Shown here piece after piece: positions 1 through 11,558 of a stretch of 64,000 nucleotides of DNA. The position numbers and the translations under genes are program-made. Every line of letters begins with the position of its first letter. Positions within the stretch are counted from its first letter, which is position 1. Origin of the DNA: Bathymodiolus brooksi (taxonomy: Eukaryota; Mollusca; Bivalvia; Mytilida; Modiolidae). The notes under the pieces were generated by a model. The model was not told where the DNA came from and searched no databases. It saw only the letters and a program-made list of their open reading frames with translations. The stretch is taken from assembly GCA_963680875.1 (NCBI GenBank), contig OY804577.1, positions 148,074,196 through 148,138,195 on the forward strand, written 5' to 3'.

Positions 1-172
1 AGGTTGTAAACATTTTGTGGAGGATTATTTTTCTTCTCTGGAACATCTTTATTTTATGGCATTTCAAAAAATATATTTGAAATATGTTGTTACTATGTTC
101 TCTTATTTAGAATTTCTAACTAAACATCTGGCTGTTTTTCGGCTTCTTTACCTTCAAAATAATATACATGTA
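1..172. other. AT-rich non-coding flank
   Basis: I see no exon, RNA gene or repeat in this stretch. It is AT-rich and lies left of a SINE. A short open frame that starts here runs on into the antisense of that SINE and has no recognisable protein features. It is probably SRP72 intron, because SRP72 exons lie to the right on the + strand and the upstream exons must be to the left. Confidence 0.5.
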
Positions 173-447
173 TGTTTGTTTGTTTGTTTGATGGTGTTTA
201 ATGCCACTTTCAACAATATTTCAGTTATATCGTGGCGGTCAGTTTTATTGATGGAGGAAGCCGAAGGACCCAGAGAAAACCACTGACCTGAGTGAGTAAA
301 ATTGCAAGTCACTGACAAACTTTATCTCATAATGTTGTACACCTCGCCCTTATCGAGATTCGAACTCACAACATCAGTGGTAATAGGCACTGATTGCATA
401 GGTAGTTGTAAATCCAATTACCATACGATAACAGCCATGACGACCCA
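173..447 (-). mobile_element. tRNA-derived SINE, minus orientation
   Basis: The element is read on the minus strand. Its right end is the tRNA-like head, with a B-box match (gagttcgaatc on the minus strand, near 357-367). Its left end is a (tttg)n tail at 173-190, which is (caaa)n on the minus strand. The body is clearly homologous to the plus-strand copy at 49931-50192: both share 'gataaagtttgtcagtgact', 'aataaaactgaccgccac' and 'actgaaatattgttgaaa'. A non-autonomous SINE of this kind would be mobilised by a partner LINE. Several differences between the copies indicate old, inactive insertions. I do not assign a named family. Confidence 0.75.
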
Positions 448-1010
448 AAAACTTAACTGGTATAAATCAATTTCTCCACATAATTTTTTTTCCCTAGATG
501 ATAATTTATAAAAAAAATTATATGAAAGGACAAAGAACTTGTCTTTAGTTCTAAACAATAAAAAGGTGGGTCATTGGGATTTTATGACCTCTACATCATC
601 AATTAGTATTCTTTAAGGGGAGATAACTCTTTCAGTTTTGTAGTTCTGTAAAGTATAATGTTGGTATATTTGACATCTACATGTATTTATGCTGTATTTT
701 TTTTTACCAGTTGTCATTTTTTTCTTTAATCTACTGCATAAAAAAGATAAGAAATATTATTGAAGTTTATCTACCTGTGTTTTTACAAGTGAACAAAGTG
801 TGCAAATTAATTCAAAAATCTACATGAATTGTTGTCAAACTACATCTGATTTGATAGGGGTGGGAACTCACTTTCTATATAGGTATATTCAAGATGTACT
901 GCTGGAATGGAGTCATAAGTTTTCCACTTCAGTATATCACTGGATGGAGATTTTTAAGCTATGACAACACCTAGGGGTCATATTTTCACTTCTCTATTAC
1001 CTAAGCAAAT
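448..1010. other. AT-rich non-coding spacer
   Basis: This is a unique-looking AT-rich sequence with several homopolymer T and A runs. I see no splice-bounded coding block, no RNA gene and no interspersed repeat that I recognise. It ends at the first unit of the 35-bp array. Confidence 0.5.
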
Positions 1011-4000
1011 TCTTTGTTACTCATTAGTGAATGTTTCTGTTATTATCTTTGTTACTCATTAATGAATGTTTCTGTTATTATCTTTGTTACTCATTAGTGA
1101 ATGTTTCTGTTATTATCTTTGTTACTCATTAGTGAATGTTTCTGTTATTATCTTTGTTACTCATTAGTGAATGTTTCTGTTATTATCTTTGTGACTCATT
1201 AGTGAATGTTTTTGTTATTATCTTTGTTACTCATTAGTGAATGTTTCTGTTATTATCTTTGTTACTCATTAGTGAATGTTTCTGTTATTATCTTTGTGAC
1301 TCATTAGTGAATGTTTCTGTTATTATCTTTGTGACTCATTAGTGAATGTTTCTGTTATTATCTTTGTGACTCATTAGTGAATGTTTCTGTTATTATCTTT
1401 GTTACTCATTAGTGAATGTTTCTGTTATTATCTTTGTAACTCATTAGTGAATGTTTCTGTTATTATCTTTGTGACTCATTAGTGAATGTTTCTGTTATTA
1501 TCTTTGTGACTCATTAGTGAATGTTTCTGTTATTATCTTTGTTACTCATTAGTGAATGTTTCTGTTATTATCTTTGTTACTCATTAATGAATGTTTCTGT
1601 TATTATCTTTGTGACTCATTAGTGAATGTTTCTGTTATTATCTTTGTGACTCATTAGTGAATGTTTCTGTTATTATCTTTGTGACTCATTAGTGAATGTT
1701 TCTGTTATTATCTTTGTGGCTCATTAGTGAATGTTTCTGTTATTATCTTTGTTACTCATTAGTGAATGTTTCTGTTATTATCTTTGTGACTCATTAGTGA
1801 ATGTTTCTGTTATTATCTTTGTTACTCATTAGTGAATGTTTCTGTTATTATCTTTGTTACTCATTAGTGAATGTTTCTGTTATTATCTTTGTTACTCATT
1901 AATGAATGTTTCTGTTATTATCTTTGTGACTCATTAGTGAATGTTTCTGTTATTATCTTTGTGACTCATTAGTGAATGTTTCTGTTATTATCTTTGTGAC
2001 TCATTAGTGAATGTTTCTGTTATTATCTTTGTTACTCATTAGTGAATGTTTCTGTTATTATCTTTGTTACTCATTAATGAATGTTTCTGTTATTATCTTT
2101 GTTACTCATTAGTGAATGTTTCTGTTATTATCTTTGTGACTCATTAGTGAATGTTTCTGTTATTATCTTTGTGACTCATTAGTGAATGTTTCTGTTATTA
2201 TCTTTGTGGCTCATTAGTGAATGTTTCTGTTATTATCTTTGTTACTCATTAGTGAATGTTTCTGTTATTATCTTTGTTACTCATTAATGAATGTTTCTGT
2301 TATTATCTTTGTGACTCATTAGTGAATGTTTCTGTTATTATCTTTGTGACTCATTAGTGAATGTTTCTGTTATTATCTTTGTGACTCATTAGTGAATGTT
2401 TCTGTTATTATCTTTGTTACTCATTAGTGAATGTTTCTGTTATTATCTTTGTTACTCATTAATGAATGTTTCTGTTATTATCTTTGTTACTCATTAGTGA
2501 ATGTTTCTGTTATTATCTTTGTGACTCATTAGTGAATGTTTCTGTTATTATCTTTGTGACTCATTAGTGAATGTTTCTGTTATTATCTTTGTGGCTCATT
2601 AGTGAATGTTTCTGTTATTATCTTTGTTACTCATTAGTGAATGTTTCTGTTATTATCTTTGTTACTCATTAGTGAATGTTTCTGTTATTATCTTTGTTAC
2701 TCATTAGTGAATGTTTCTGTTATTATCTTTGTTACTCATTAGTGAATGTTTCTGTTATTATCTTTGTTACTCATTAATGAATGTTTCTGTTATTATCTTT
2801 GTTACTCATTAGTGAATGTTTCTGTTATTATCTTTGTTACTCATTAGTGAATGTTTCTGTTATTATCTTTGTTACTCATTAATGAATGTTTCTGTTATTA
2901 TCTTTGTTACTCATTAGTGAATGTTTCTGTTATTATCTTTGTGACTCATTAATGAATGTTTCTGTTATTATCTTTGTTACTCATTAGTGAATGTTTCTAT
3001 TATTATCTTTGTTACTCATTAGTGAATGTTTCTGTTATTATCTTTGTTACTCATTAATGAATGTTTCTGTTATTATCTTTGTTACTCATTAATGAATGTT
3101 TCTGTTATTATCTTTGTTACTCATTAGTGAATGTTTCTGTTATTATCTTTGTTACTCATTAATGAATGTTTCTGTTATTATCTTTGTTACTCATTAGTGA
3201 ATGTTTCTGTTATTATCTTTGTTACTCATTAATGAATGTTTCTGTTATTATCTTTGTTACTCATTAGTGAATGTTTCTGTTATTATCTTTGTGGCTCATT
3301 AGTGAATGTTTCTGTTATTATCTTTGTTACTCATTAGTGAATGTTTCTGTTATTATCTTTGTTACTCATTAATGAATGTTTCTGTTATTATCTTTGTTAC
3401 TCATTAATGAATGTTTCTGTTATTATCTGTGTTACTCATTAGTGAATGTTTCTGTTATTATCTTTGTTACTCATTAATGAATGTTTCTGTTATTATCTTT
3501 GTTACTCATTAGTGAATGTTTCTGTTATTATCTTTGTTACTCATTAATGAATGTTTCTGTTATTATCTTTGTTACTCATTAGTGAATGTTTCTGTTATTA
3601 TCTTTGTGGCTCATTAGTGAATGTTTCTGTTATTATCTTTGTTACTCATTAGTGAATGTTTCTGTTATTATCTTTGTTACTCATTAATGAATGTTTCTGT
3701 TATTATCTTTGTTACTCATTAATGAATGTTTCTGTTATTATCTTTGTTACTCATTAGTGAATGTTTCTGTTATTATCTTTGTTACTCATTAATGAATGTT
3801 TCTGTTATTATCTTTGTTACTCATTAGTGAATGTTTCTGTTATTATCTTTGTGGCTCATTAATGAATGTTTCTGTTATTATCTTTGTTACTCATTAGTGA
3901 ATGTTTCTGTTATTATCTTTGTTACTCATTAGTGAATATTTCTGTTATTATCTTTGTTACTCATTAGTGAATGTTTCTGTTATTATCTTTGTGACTCATT

Positions 4001-5983
4001 AGTGAATGTTTCTGGTATTATCTTTGTGGCTCACTAGTGAATGTTTCTATTATTATCTTTGTTACTCATTAGTGAATGTTTCTGTTATTATCTTTGTGGC
4101 TCACTAGTGAATGTTTCTGTTATTATCTTTGTGGCTCACTAGTGAATGTTTCTATTATTATCTTTGTTACTCATTAGTGAATGTTTCTGCTATTATCTTT
4201 GTTACTCATTAGTGAATGTTTCTGTTATTATCTTTGTTACTCATTAATGAATGTTTCTGTTATTATCTTTGTTACTCATTAGTGAATGTTTCTGTTATTA
4301 TCTTTGTGGCTCATTAATGAATGTTTCTGTTATTATCTTTGTTACTCATTAGTGAATGTTTCTGTTATTATCTTTGTTACTCATTAGTGAATATTTCTGT
4401 TATTATCTTTGTTACTCATTAGTGAATGTTTCTGGTATTATCTTTGTTACTCATTAGTGAATGTTTCTGGTATTATCTTTGTGGCTCACTAGTGAATGTT
4501 TCTATTATTATCTTTGTTACTCATTAGTGAATGTTTCTGTTATTATCTTTGTGGCTCACTAGTGAATGTTTCTATTATTATCTTTGTTACTCATTAGTGA
4601 ATGTTTCTGCTATTATCTTTGTTACTCATTAGTGAATGTTTCTGTTATTATCTTTGTTACTCATTAGTGAATGTTTCTGTTATTATCTTTGTTACTCATT
4701 AGTGAATGTTTCTGTTATTATCTTTGTTACTCATTAGTGAATGTTTCTGTTATTATCTTTGTGACTCATTAGTGAGTGTTTCTGTTATTATCTTTGTTAC
4801 TCATTAGTGAATGTTTCTGTTATTATCTTTGTGGCTCATTAGTGAATGTTTCTGTTATTATCTTTGTTACTCATTAGTGAATGTTTCTGTTATTATCTTT
4901 GTTACTCATTAGTGAATATTTCTGTTATTATCTTTGTTACTCATTAGTGAATGTTTCTGTTATTATCTTTGTTACTCATTAGTGAATGTTTCTGGTATTA
5001 TCTTTGTGGCTCATTAGTGAATGTTTCTATTATTATCTTTGTTACTCATTAGTGAATGTTTCTGTTATTATCTTTGTTACTCATTAGTGAATGTTTCTGT
5101 TATTATCTGTGTTACTCATTAGTGAATGTTTCTGTTATTATCTTTGTGGCTCATTAGTGAATGTTTCTGTTATTATCTTTGTGGCTCATTAGTGAATGTT
5201 TCTGTTATTATCTTTGTTACTCATTAGTGAATGTTTCTGTTATTATCTTTGTTACTCATTAGTGAATGTTTCTGTTATTATCTTTGTTACTCATTAGTGA
5301 ATGTTTCTGTTATTATCTTTGTGACTCATTAGTGAATGTTTCTGTTATTATCTTTGTGACTCATTAGTGAATGTTTCTGTTATTATCTTTGTTACTCATT
5401 AATGAATGTTTCTGTTATTATCTTTGTTACTCATTAGTGAATGTTTCTGTTATTATCTTTGTGGCTCATTAGTGAATGTTTCTGTTATTATCTTTGTTAC
5501 TCATTAGTGAATGTTTCTGTTATTATCTTTGTTACTCATTAGTGAATGTTTCTGTTATTATCTTTGTTACTCATTAATGAATGTTTCTGTTATTATCTTT
5601 GTTACTCATTAATGAATGTTTCTGTTATTATCTTTGTTACTCATTAATGAATGTTTCTGTTATTATCTGTGTTACTCATTAGTGAATGTTTCTGTTATTA
5701 TCTTTGTGGCTCATTAGTGAATGTTTCTGTTATTATCTTTGTGACTCATTAGTGAATGTTTCTGTTATTATCTTTGTTACTCATTAATGAATGTTTCTGT
5801 TATTATCTTTGTTACTCATTAGTGAATGTTTCTATTATTATCTTTGTTACTCATTAGTGAATGTTTCTGTTATTATCTTTGTTACTCATTAGTGAATGTT
5901 TCTGTTATTATCTTTGTTACTCATTAGTGAATGTTTCTATTATTATCTTTGTTACTCATTAGTGAATGTTTCTGTTATTATCT
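1011..5983. repeat. 35-bp minisatellite array, about 142 copies
   Basis: A 35-bp unit containing 'tcattagtgaatgtttctgt' repeats with almost no length change: 4973 bp divided by 35 is 142.1. Variation is concentrated at a few bases. The site after 'tttg' is ttac, tgac or tggc, and 'attagtga' alternates with 'attaatga'. The tgac form creates TGACTCA. The order of variants repeats: the 11 units at 1821-2205 recur in the same order at 2206-2590, with the tggc variant at 2206 and 2591 exactly 385 bp apart. The unit length is not a multiple of 3, so there is no long open frame. It is probably within an SRP72 intron. Confidence 0.97.
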
Positions 5984-6061
5984 GATAAGGTGTTGATTTT
6001 TTATTTTATTCTAATGTATAAATGGGTGATAAATTACTGCACAAGTACAGTTTTTATACTG
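5984..6061. other. 78-bp spacer between two 35-bp arrays
   Basis: This is a short unique AT-rich stretch separating two unrelated tandem arrays that happen to share a 35-bp period. No gene or signal is visible. Confidence 0.6.
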
Positions 6062-8772
6062 TGAATATATGAATGAGCTAGGGAAATCGTGCTAAGGGAA
6101 TATATGAATGCGCAGGGAAATCGTGCTGAGGGAGTATATGAATGAGCTAGGGAAATCATGCTGAGGGAGTATATGAATGAGGTAGGGAAATCGTGCTGAG
6201 GGAGTATATGAATAAGGTAGGGAAGTCGTGCTGTGGGAATATATGAATGAGGTAGGGAAGTCGTGCTGAGGGAATATATGAATGCGCTAGGGAAATCATT
6301 CTGAGGGAATATATGAATGAGCTAGGGAAATCGTGCTGAGTGAATATATGAATGAGCTAGGGAAATCGTGCTGAGGGAATATATGAATGAGGTAGGGACA
6401 TCATGCTGAGGGAATATATGAATGAGTTAGGGAAACCAAGCTGAGGGAATATATGAATGAGGTAGGGAAATCGTGCTGAGGGAGTATATGAATGAGGTAG
6501 GGAAGTCGTGCTGTGGGAATATATGAATGAGGTAGGGAAGTCGTGCTGAGGGAATATATGAATGCGCTAGGGAAATCATTCTGAGGGAATATATGAATGA
6601 GGTAGGGAAATCGTGCTGAGGGAATATATGAATGAGCTAGTGAAATCGTGCTGAGGGAATATATGAATGAGGTAGGGACATCATGCTGAGGGAATATATG
6701 AATGAGTTAGGGAAACCAAGCTGAGGGAATATATGAATGAGGTAGGGAAATCGTGCTAAGGGAGTATATGAATGAGGTAGGGAAGTCATGCTGAGGGAAT
6801 ATATGAATGAGCTAGGGAAATCGTGCTGAGGGAATATATGAATGAGGTAGGGAAATTGTGCTGAGGGAATATATGAATGAGCTAGGGAAATCGTGCTAAG
6901 GGAGTATATGAATGAGGTAGGGAAATCGTGCTAAGGGAGTATATGAATGAGGTAGGGAAGTCATGCTGAGGGAATATATGAATGAGGTAGGGAAATCGTG
7001 CTGAGGGAATATATGAATGAGGTAGGGAAATCGTGCTAAGGGAGTATATGAATGAGGTAGGGAAGTCATGCTGAGGGAATATATGAATGAGGGAGGGAAG
7101 TCGTGCTGAGGGAATATATGAATGAGGTAGGGATGTCGTGCTGAGGGAATATATGAATGAGGTAGGGATGTCGTGCTGAGGGAATATATGAATGCGCTAG
7201 GGAAATCGTGCTGAGGGAATATATGAATGCGCTAGGGAAATCGTGCTGAGGGAGTATATGAATGCGCTAGGGAAATCGTGCTAAGGGAATATATGAATGA
7301 GGTAGGGAAATCGTGCTGAGGGAGTATATGAATGAGGTAGGGAAGTCATGCTGAGGGAATATATGAATGAGGTAGGGAAGTCGTGCTGAGGGAATATATG
7401 AATGAGGTAGGGATGTCGTGCTGAGGGAATATATGAATGCGCTAGGGAAATCGTGCTGAGGGAATATATGAATGAGGTAGGGAAATCGTGCTGAGGGAGT
7501 ATATGAATGAGGTAGGGAAATCGTGCTGAGGGAATATATGAATGCGCTAGGGAAATCGTGCTGAGGGAATATATAAATGATCTAGGGAAATCGTGCTAAG
7601 GGAATATATGAATGAGGTAGGGAAATCGTGCTGAGGAAGTATATGAATGAGGTAGGGAAGTCATGCTGAGGGAATATATGAATGAGGTAGGGAAGTCGTG
7701 CTGAGGGAATATATGAATGAGGTAGGGATGTCGTGCTGAGGGAATATATGAATGCTCTAGGGAAATCGTGCTGAGGGAATATATGAATGAGGTAGGGAAA
7801 TCGTGTTGAGGGAGTATATGAATGAGGTAGGGAAGTCGTGCTGAGGGAATATATGAATGAGGTAGGGAAATCGTGCTGAGGGAATATATGAATGAGCTAG
7901 GGAAATCGTGCTGAGGGAATATATGAATGAGCTAGGGAAATCGTGCTGAGGGAATATATGAATGAGCTAGGGAAATCGTGCTGAGGGAATATATGAATCA
8001 GCTAGGGAAATCGTGTTGAGGGAATATATGAATGCGCTAGGGATGTCGTGCTAAGGGAATATATGAATGAGCTAGGGAAATCGTGTTGAGGGAATATATG
8101 AATGAGGTAGGGAAATCGTGCTGAGGGAATATATAAATGAGCTAGGGAAATCATGCTGAGGGAATATATGAATGAGGTAGGGAAATCGTGCTGAGGGAGT
8201 ATATGAAGGAGGTAGGGAAGTCGTGCTGTGGGAATATATGAATGAGGTAGGGAAGTCGTGCTGAGGGAATATATGAATGCGCTAGGGAAATCATTCTGAG
8301 GGAATATATGAATGAGCTAGGGAAATCGTGCTAAGGGAATATATGAATGAGCTAGGGAAATCGTGCTGAGGGAATATATGAATGAGGTAGGGACATCATG
8401 CTGAGGGAATATATGAATGAGTTAGGGAAACCAAGCTGAGGGAATATATGAATGAGCTAGGGAAATCGTGCTGAGGGAATATATGAATGAGGTAGGGAAA
8501 TTGTGCTGAGGGAATATATGAATGAGGTAGGGAAATCGTCCTGAGGGAATATATGAATGAGGTAGGGAAATTGTGCTGAGGGAATATATGAATGAGCTAC
8601 GGAAATCGTCCTGAGGGAATATATGAATGAGGTTGGGAAATCGTCCTGAGAGAATATATGAATGAGGTAGGGAAATTGTGCTGAGGGAATATATGAATGA
8701 GCTAGGGAAATCGTCCTGAGGGAATATATGAATGAGGTAGGGAAATTGTCCTGAGGGAATATATGAATGAGC
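6062..8772. repeat. Second 35-bp minisatellite array, about 77 copies
   Basis: The unit contains 'gaatatatgaatgaggtagg' followed by a variable part around 'aaatcgtgctgag'. The period is 35 bp, but the sequence is unrelated to the preceding array. Units are more diverged than in the first array. Many differences are CpG-type: 'atcgtg', 'atcatg' and 'attgtg' alternate. A two-unit signature beginning 'ggtagggacatcatg' recurs at 6391, 6671 and 8386, with offsets of 280 and 1715 bp (8 and 49 units). The array ends abruptly against a reverse-transcriptase fragment. Minus-strand frames at 8422-8936 are repeat by-products. Confidence 0.97.
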
Positions 8773-9648
8773 TGCACCCCTGTACCCAACATTAGCAAAA
8801 GTGACGCTCCATGTACAATTGAAAGGTAAAATTGAAAACATATTTGATTGCATGAGTAGAAACTATGGCTCAAAATTTGTTGTGTTAGGCTACAATTCCA
8901 CATATTTTTCAAACAAAATTCAAAAAGGTAAAACATACTACTCCGAGGAACAAGTGATCAGTATGCTGGAGTTCCTCATCGATAACATATTTGTCTCCTT
9001 TGGAGGGACACTGTTTCAGCAGGTCGTCGGCATACCAATGGGTATGAATTGTGCCCCTCTTCTAGCCGATTTATTTTTATACTCATATGAGTCGGAGTTT
9101 CTTCATAAGCTTGTAAAAGATAAGAAGATTCATGAGGCTAGAGCCTTTAATTTCACATACAGGTATATTGATGACGTTTTATCTATCAATAATTCTAGAT
9201 TTGCAGAATTTCTTCCATTGATATATCCACCAGAGCTGGAAGTTAAAGAGACCACAGATACAGCTTCGTCCGAATCATTTTTGGACTTATACCTTGAATT
9301 TGACGACAGTGGTCAACTCAGTACTAAAATTTATGATAAACGGGACGACTTCAATTTTAAAATCATAAATTTTCCAAACATGTGCAGCAATATACCAGCT
9401 TATCTTGCATATATGGTGTTTACATCTCGCAATTGATTTGCTATGCAAGGGCCAGTAGCAATTATTCTGATTTCCTGAAACGTAATCTTCATCTGAGAAA
9501 CAGGCTACTGGACCAGGGCTATAAAAAGATTCGCCTTATTCGATCTCTTAAAAAGTTTATATTCCGATACCAAGATCTTGTCGAAATATATTCCGTCTCT
9601 GCAGAAACGATTATAAGCGATGCATTTTCATATAAAGAAAATGTATAA
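8773..9648 (+). pseudogene. Reverse transcriptase fragment, truncated and frameshifted
   Basis: This is the C-terminal half of a retrotransposon reverse transcriptase, the enzyme that copies element RNA into DNA. Counting codons from 8801, the palm motif GIPMG...CAPLLADLF lies at about residues 77-92. The catalytic box YIDD is at 9164-9175 (residues 122-125), so the catalytic aspartates are intact. The reading frame shifts at 9410-9414, where 'tatatgg' looks like a 2-nt gain. The continuation, with 'SQLICYARA' and a basic C-terminal part, runs in another frame to the stop at 9646-9648. The N-terminal fingers region is missing, because the sequence starts directly at the edge of the 35-bp array. 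The motif pattern resembles Penelope-like elements common in molluscs, but another RT class is possible. No GIY-YIG endonuclease is visible downstream. The copy is dead. Confidence 0.85.
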
Positions 9649-10010
9649 AGATAAAGAAGTCAAGAAAAATGTAAAAAATATTTTTTTATCAATGTGTGAC
9701 GTAAAAGTGTTTTTGACATTTACTTCACTGAATATGGTACTGCTTTGACAACTATTTTACCTATTTTGTTCCTGTATTTAAATACTGTTATAGTGACAGC
9801 CGGAACCTTTGAACCGTAATGAGAGTGGGAGGTTTGGCGCTTTAAAATCTGATTCAACCCACCATTTCTTTAGAAATGCCTGTACCAAGTCAGGGTCATT
9901 ACGGTTTTCACAGTTTTCCGGTTGTTGACTGATTTTGTCTGTTTATATAATTATGAGTTTTGACTTTCCCTTTGTAAGATTGTTCGGAGTTCGGTAATTT
10001 TGTTATTACC
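9649..10010 (+). mobile_element. 3' non-coding tail of the same retroelement
   Basis: The sequence after the RT stop contains 'gtgggaggtttggcgcttta', 'tgcctgtaccaagtcagg' and 'gttcggagttcggtaatttt'. I recognise these, from memory and without a search, as a 3' tail that accompanies this RT type in bivalve genomes. The end near 10010 is approximate, and no target-site duplication could be confirmed. A 74-codon open frame starting at 10000 lies just beyond it and has no recognisable content. Confidence 0.55.
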
Positions 10011-10402
10011 CATATTTTATATATGTTGGCAAAAAAATGTTGCAGGTTTCCTTGCTGGCCTAGTGATCAACCTATGTGAAACTTGCAGTAGTGTTCAATT
10101 CATTAAACTTTTCATGAACAAGATTAACATTATAAACCTGTTGCCATCTGGATTTTACATGACCAATAAAAACTCAAATACCTTTGAGACCCTTCTATTT
10201 GTTTTATTTCTCAAACAACACTGAACAGTGACAGGAATGTGTGTTAGCTTTAATCCTGTGGCATACCTTAGATATATTTGACTTCTATAAAATTCATCAT
10301 ACCTGTCATTGTGTATACCTGATCTATATTATGTTCTGTGAAGTGTATTATAATGGTATAGACCTTAACCTGACTGAAGTATCAGTGCTGATCTTCCTCC
10401 AG
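10011..10402. other. SRP72 intron segment upstream of exon A
   Basis: This is AT-rich non-coding sequence ending in a good 3' splice site: the pyrimidine-rich 'gatcttcctccag' at 10390-10402. I found no additional SRP72 exon here. Confidence 0.6.
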
Positions 10403-10523
10403 TAACAGACATCGTACATGGTGTTGATGTGGAGACATTGGAGGCTTCATTCAGTTCACTTGGACCAAAATATATCAAAAAAGCTCTCAAATCTGATGCT
10501 CAACCGTCTCCTGGACCTGGACC
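10403..10523 (+). CDS. SRP72: SRP72 exon A (linker before RNA-binding domain), partial gene
   Basis: This internal exon belongs to the signal recognition particle 72-kDa subunit. SRP72 pairs with SRP68 on 7SL RNA in the cytosolic particle that targets secretory proteins to the ER. The exon is 121 nt: 2 nt completing a codon, 39 codons and 2 nt left over (phase 2). The peptide contains 'GVDVETLEASFSSLGPKYIK' and 'SDAQPSPGPG'. It matches what I recall of the vertebrate SRP72 segment with a VDVDALE-like stretch and a YIRKK-like stretch, just before the lysine-rich linker. The acceptor is 'cttcctccag' and the donor is 'gtaagt' at 10524. The upstream TPR-coding exons are outside the window. Exon calls rest on reading phase and family resemblance, not on a transcript. 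Confidence 0.85.
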
Positions 10524-11173
10524 GTAAGTTTGTCACTAAAAATAGAAATTTCTCTATTTGATTGTAACAACTTTATTTGTAGTAAAAATCCACTTTCAAA
10601 ATTGTATTTGATAACCCTGTCCTCTATCCAAGATGGCCACCTTTACTAGAAATAAAAATTTCTTCAATTAACCAATTAGTACTTTCAAAATGGGCTAAAA
10701 AAAAACTGCTTCTGAATGATAATTAGTTGTTCAACATATCTTCTGTCAGCTTTTATTTCAGCTGATTTGTACAGATTATTCAAATTAGGCTTGCCATATT
10801 TACATAAAAATCTTCTACTCAGAAACAATTGATCGAAATGAAACCAAACATTGGATTGGAATATTTTGTATGGTTCACTTACAAAATTATGTATAACAGC
10901 CATGTCCTCCATCCAAGATGGATGCCATTACTAAAAATAGAAATTTCATTAATTGGCCATTACTGCTTTATTATATGGTAAAAATAAGCTAATTTTAACT
11001 TATGTTCTGACAAAAAGATTTAAAATATCAGTAAAATATAAACAGATTTTATTACGCATTCCTTATTCATTACCCTTTTCAGCACAAAGTTTTCAGTTTT
11101 GTGGTATTGATGCACATCACAGTGTGTATGTATTACAGGTCATGTTATACTACATATTCTATTATAAGAACCA
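10524..11173. repeat. Intron A start: degenerate interspersed repeat modules
   Basis: Two related modules are visible. Each carries a 'ccaagatgg' core (10629 and 10914) preceded by 'cctctatc' or 'cctccatc' and followed by 'actaraaataraaatttc'. The same kind of core occurs at 49142 and 49292. These resemble an interspersed repeat I associate with molluscan genomes. Small open frames here (10685-10912 minus, 10953-11291 plus) have no domain features. No gene is seen. Confidence 0.5.
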
Positions 11174-11558
11174 CATCGGTGGTGTGATGGTTAGCGTGCT
11201 TGCCTCGAGTGTGGTAGATCGTGGGTTCATCGGTGGTGTAATGGTTAGCATGCTTGCCTCGATTGCAGTAGATTGTGGGTTCGAACCCTGATCGGGTCAA
11301 ACCAAAGAGTATGAAATTGGTATTTGTTGATTCTCCGCTAAGCACGCAGCATTAAGGAGAAAGAGCAAAGATTGGATCGGTATCAGAATAATGTGTCCGA
11401 GTGGAGCGACATTTCTATCTGCAGATGGTTGTTGCAGTGAGCTAGCACTATAAAAATCCAACTAAGCATGTTGGTCTGGAACAAAGCGGACCTCATCATC
11501 ATCTCATTGAAAATGAACTTGTTCTCACCATGATATAGCTGAAAAATTGGTGAGTTGG
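11174..11558 (+). mobile_element. tRNA-derived SINE with duplicated head
   Basis: The head resembles a tRNA: 'tggttagcatgcttgcctcg' fits an A-box region, and 'ggttcgaacc' at 11278-11287 is a B box. The first part of the head is present twice in tandem: 'catcggtggtg' begins at 11174 and again at 11228, and only the second copy has an intact B box. The body runs to 'atgatatagctgaaaaattg', the conserved 3' region also seen in the SINE at 49455. It ends in 'gtgttaaagaagaatccccc', which becomes the unit of the adjoining 44-bp array. Confidence 0.75.

Noticed and set aside
17..511. Open frames of 89 and 69 codons at the left end
   Set aside because: They overlap antisense SINE sequence and have no recognisable protein features or splice support.
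11278..11287. A functional tRNA gene at the B-box match
   Set aside because: The flanking sequence does not give a cloverleaf with a paired acceptor stem, and the body matches a SINE. The same holds for the B boxes at 49534 and 50013.
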